A stretch of DNA of 7,245 nt from assembly GCA_011605715.1 (NCBI GenBank), contig JAAOZO010000035.1, forward strand, positions 1-7,245. Reading direction: 5' to 3'. Position 1 is the first letter of the stretch. Every line of letters starts with the position of its first letter. This DNA comes from Nitrososphaerota archaeon. GTDB lineage: Archaea > Thermoproteota > EX4484-205 > JAAOZO01. Below the pieces are notes generated by a model that worked only from the letters and a program-made list of their open reading frames with translations, was not told where the DNA came from and did not search any database. Of this stretch, positions 5,052 to 7,245 are shown piece by piece. Made by a program: the position numbers and the translations under genes.

Positions 5052-6248
5052 ATGAGCTTTATTGAAAGTTTAGAAAAAATTAGAGCAAAACCTAAAAAAA
5101 GAATAGTTGGTCTTATGTCAGGAACTTCTGCCGATGGCGTTACTGCTTCGTTAGTTGAAGTTGAAGGAAATTACACAAGTACAAAGGTGAACTTAATAAA
5201 TTATCACACTTATTCTTACGACGAGCATATAAGAGCATTAATTTTTGAGTTGTTTGATCCAAAGAAAAGTAACGTTGAGAAGATATGTGAAGCCAACTTT
5301 CTATTGGGAGAGGTTTTTGCTAAAGCTGCTGTTGAAGTGGTTAAAGATTCAAATTTAAACTTAAGTGAAATTGACCTTATCGGTTCTCATGGCCAAACAA
5401 TTTACCATATGCCTAATGGAAAGATAGTAAAGAAGTCAACACTACAGATAGGCGAATTAGCTGTAATCGCAGAAAGAACAGGAGTAACAACAGTAGGAGA
5501 CTTTAGGAAAAGAGACATAGCTGCTGGAGGCGATGGTGCTCCACTTGTTCCCTATGTGGACTTCATACTTTTTAGAAGTGATAAAAAAAGTATAGTAATT
5601 CAGAACATCGGGGGGATTTCAAACTTAACGTTTTTACCTTCTGGATGTAGCGAGGAAGAGGTTGTTGCGTTTGATACTGGGCCGGGAAACATGGTTATTG
5701 ACTATCTTATCAAAAAGTATACTGCTGGAAAACTTAGTTACGATGTTGATGGCCAAATCGCATCTAGAGGTGAAGTTAGTAAAGAGCTTTTGAACTACTT
5801 TATGAGCAACGAGTACTTTAACATTCCTCCTCCAAAGTCAACAGGTAGAGAGGTTTTTGGTTCGCATTTTGCTGAAAGTTTTGCTCTTCAAGGAGAAAAA
5901 CTTGGCTTAAAGAAAGAAGACATAATTGCTACAGCCACAGCTCTTACTGCTGAGTCGATAGTAAAATCATACGAAGACTTTATTTTAAGTAAGGGAACCA
6001 TAGACGAAGTCTATATCGCAGGAGGTGGACTAAAGAACAAGACTCTAGTTAACATGATAAGAAAAAGATTGCCTCAAATTCCCGTTCTTCCCTTTGACGT
6101 TCTAGGCTTTTCCTCGGAAGCTCGAGAGTCAGTCTACTTTGCAATTCTTGCTAATGAATTTATTCATGGAAATAAGGCAAATCTGCTGAGCGCAACAGGA
6201 GCGCATAAGAAGGTTCTACTTGGAACTTTAGTGCCTGGAAATTTCTAA
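5052..6248 (+). CDS. anmK: AnmK-family anhydrosugar kinase (anhydro-N-acetylmuramic acid kinase-like)
   Basis: 398 residues, full length and slightly longer than the usual 360-390 because of about 15 extra residues before the first motif. All family blocks are present. GLMSGTSADGV (20-30) and FDTGPGNM (207-214) serve nucleotide and phosphate binding. GSHGQT (111-116) is also intact. GDFRKRDIAAGGDGAPLVP (149-167) contains the Asp expected to be the catalytic base. KSTGREVFG (262-270), IAGGGLKN (322-329) and a C-terminal NLLSATGA (377-384) follow. In bacteria the enzyme opens the 1,6-anhydro ring of anhydroMurNAc while phosphorylating it with ATP, giving MurNAc-6-phosphate during murein recycling. 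The apparent host is an archaeon without murein and no MurQ etherase is in the window, so the real substrate may be a scavenged muropeptide sugar or another 1,6-anhydrosugar. The related fungal levoglucosan kinase shows this is possible. ATG 5052 is the only sensible start, because the next ATG (5115) is inside the first motif. Confidence 0.88.
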   Translation: MSFIESLEKIRAKPKKRIVGLMSGTSADGVTASLVEVEGNYTSTKVNLINYHTYSYDEHIRALIFELFDPKKSNVEKICEANFLLGEVFAKAAVEVVKDSNLNLSEIDLIGSHGQTIYHMPNGKIVKKSTLQIGELAVIAERTGVTTVGDFRKRDIAAGGDGAPLVPYVDFILFRSDKKSIVIQNIGGISNLTFLPSGCSEEEVVAFDTGPGNMVIDYLIKKYTAGKLSYDVDGQIASRGEVSKELLNYFMSNEYFNIPPPKSTGREVFGSHFAESFALQGEKLGLKKEDIIATATALTAESIVKSYEDFILSKGTIDEVYIAGGGLKNKTLVNMIRKRLPQIPVLPFDVLGFSSEARESVYFAILANEFIHGNKANLLSATGAHKKVLLGTLVPGNF

Positions 6249-6269
6249 AGTGTAACATCAATAAAAGAC

Positions 6270-6279
6270 TTTTTAAATA
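6270..6279 (+). promoter_or_regulatory. Archaeal TATA-type promoter for the double-GNAT gene
   Basis: TTTTTAAATA is preceded by a purine-rich AAAAGA, centred about 33 bases before ATG 6308. Transcription would begin near 6300, leaving a leader of about 8 bases containing GTGGGGA (6299-6305), a weak ribosome binding site. The T-run here could also end the kinase transcript. The 59-base gap and separate promoter argue that the two genes can be transcribed independently. Confidence 0.45.
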
Positions 6280-6307
6280 CATTTTTAATAATTAAACGTG
6301 GGGAAAA

Positions 6308-7222
6308 ATGAAGCTAGTTGAGTTTGAGGAAAGCTACTTCGAAGAAGTTCGAAATTTACTAAACTTAAGCCTTTCTGAGGACTTTATCTCTGATAGAAGC
6401 CTTAAGAGGATAACTTTCAATGATCCAAACTATGATAAGCGTTATGCTCTTGTTGCAATAGAGAACGAAAATATAGTTGGGTTTGTACTAGGAGTTAAGA
6501 GAGAAAGAGCTCCAGAAGAACTAGTTGAAGCTCAAAAAGAATTAGCTTGGATAAAGGTTTTTGCTGTAAGAGAAGACTACAGAAACAAAGGAATAGCAAC
6601 AAAACTATTTGAGGAACTAGAGGGCCGACTTAAAGATAGTGGTACAAAGAAAGTTCGAATTGCTGACTTTCCAGGATGGACTCTTTTCAGTGGTGTAGAT
6701 TTAAAATATCAGGATGCGCTTGCTTTCTTGCTTAGCAGGGGATTTAAGAAAGTAGGAGAAGCTGTCGATTATGAAATAGATCTACTAAACTTTTACATAC
6801 CAAAAAGGGTCCTTAAGATGGATGTTAGTCCTGCTGTAGTACGCAAAGCCGAGAAATCAGATAAAAACAAAGTTCTAAGCTGGGTAAAGTCTGAATTTTC
6901 TGTTTTTTGGGAATACGAGGCAAGTGTAGGCTTTGAATATGATAAGCCAAAATTGTGGATCGCTGAAGACAAAAACGAAATTATTGGATTCTCTGTTTAC
7001 AGCGCACTTGAACCTCATTGGTTTGGTCCGATTGGCGTTTCTACAAAAACTAGGCTAAAGGGAATTGGCTCTTTACTTCTCTTTAACTGTCTTAAGAGCA
7101 TGAGAGAAGAAGGTCAAAGAATTGCAGTAATACCTTGGACTAGTCACTTGTTCTTTTATACGCAGGTACCTGGAATAAATAAAATCCGCCACTATTGGAT
7201 TCTCGAGAAAACCCTCTTTTAG
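6308..7222 (+). CDS. Two-domain GNAT acetyltransferase
   Basis: 304 residues holding two GNAT folds. The first (about 1-160) has its acetyl-CoA loop at EDYRNKGIATKLFEELE (89-105), with the R/Q-x-x-G-x-G/A pattern R92-N-K-G95-I-A97. It ends with the GVDLKYQDALAFLLSRGF segment (129-146), the usual motif-B region where a rearranged helix leads into GF. The second (about 175-304) has VSTKTRLKGIGSLLL (244-258), with R249-L-K-G252-I-G254, and a closing WTSHLFFYTQVPG (277-289). Both loops look able to bind acetyl-CoA, so neither is an obvious dead copy. The acceptor is unknown: amino sugars, small amines and protein N-termini are all possible in this superfamily. It follows the anhydrosugar kinase on the same strand, 59 bases downstream, which makes an amino-sugar acceptor worth considering but does not prove it. 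There is no membrane segment, so it is cytoplasmic. Confidence 0.85.
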   Translation: MKLVEFEESYFEEVRNLLNLSLSEDFISDRSLKRITFNDPNYDKRYALVAIENENIVGFVLGVKRERAPEELVEAQKELAWIKVFAVREDYRNKGIATKLFEELEGRLKDSGTKKVRIADFPGWTLFSGVDLKYQDALAFLLSRGFKKVGEAVDYEIDLLNFYIPKRVLKMDVSPAVVRKAEKSDKNKVLSWVKSEFSVFWEYEASVGFEYDKPKLWIAEDKNEIIGFSVYSALEPHWFGPIGVSTKTRLKGIGSLLLFNCLKSMREEGQRIAVIPWTSHLFFYTQVPGINKIRHYWILEKTLF

Positions 7223-7245
7223 TTCCTAAGTTCAAAAAAGGAAAC

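Noticed and set aside
5052..6248. AnmK-like gene as bacterial contamination or very recent transfer
   Set aside because: Its base composition and AGA/ATA-rich codon style look like the neighbours, and it has an archaeal-type leaderless promoter. Older transfer remains possible and needs a tree.
1..7245. Defence, CRISPR, toxin-antitoxin or mobile-element island
   Set aside because: No spaced repeats, transposase, integrase, tRNA or paired small genes are visible. All genes are metabolic or enzyme-like, with similar base composition throughout.

Overview
The window looks like a stretch of an AT-rich archaeal chromosome, with GC roughly in the mid-30s percent by eye. The archaeal call rests on three things. 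First, most genes have a purine-rich BRE-like stretch and an A/T TATA box about 26-38 bases before the start codon. Second, the starts are a mixture of apparently leaderless ones and ones with short GGTG-type ribosome binding sites. Third, the protein families include an archaeal-type HELLH metallopeptidase, an archaeal-type inositol-phosphate synthase and a small archaeal MIPSF-type beta protein. I cannot fix the lineage. A thermophile is plausible but is only an inference.

Layout from left to right: the 3' end of a sugar-phosphate nucleotidyltransferase (1-326, +); a small zinc metallopeptidase that most likely starts at an unusual CTG codon (390-776, +); a UlaG-type metallo-beta-lactamase-fold hydrolase (861-1511, +); and a membrane-anchored alpha/beta hydrolase with a C-terminal bundle of about five membrane helices (1583-3319, +). 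Across a 24-base convergent junction lie two minus-strand genes: a small beta-rich protein of unknown role (3344-3718, -) and a divergent myo-inositol-1-phosphate synthase family protein (3844-4887, -). A 164-base divergent intergenic region separates the latter from an AnmK-family anhydrosugar kinase (5052-6248, +), followed by a two-domain GNAT acetyltransferase (6308-7222, +). No gap exceeds 300 bases. I see no tRNA, rRNA, CRISPR array, insertion sequence or attachment site.

Most genes appear to have their own promoter, so this is a row of single-gene units and not one operon. Functionally, the nucleotidyltransferase, the inositol-phosphate synthase and the anhydrosugar kinase all handle phosphorylated sugars or cyclitols, but nothing shows that they form one pathway. 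The most thought-provoking items are an AnmK-type kinase in an apparently archaeal (murein-free) genome next to a double GNAT; a surface hydrolase fused to a polytopic membrane domain and rich in N-glycosylation sequons; substitutions in usually conserved motifs of the inositol-phosphate synthase; and the CTG start of the metallopeptidase. I did not find a convincing new multigene system.
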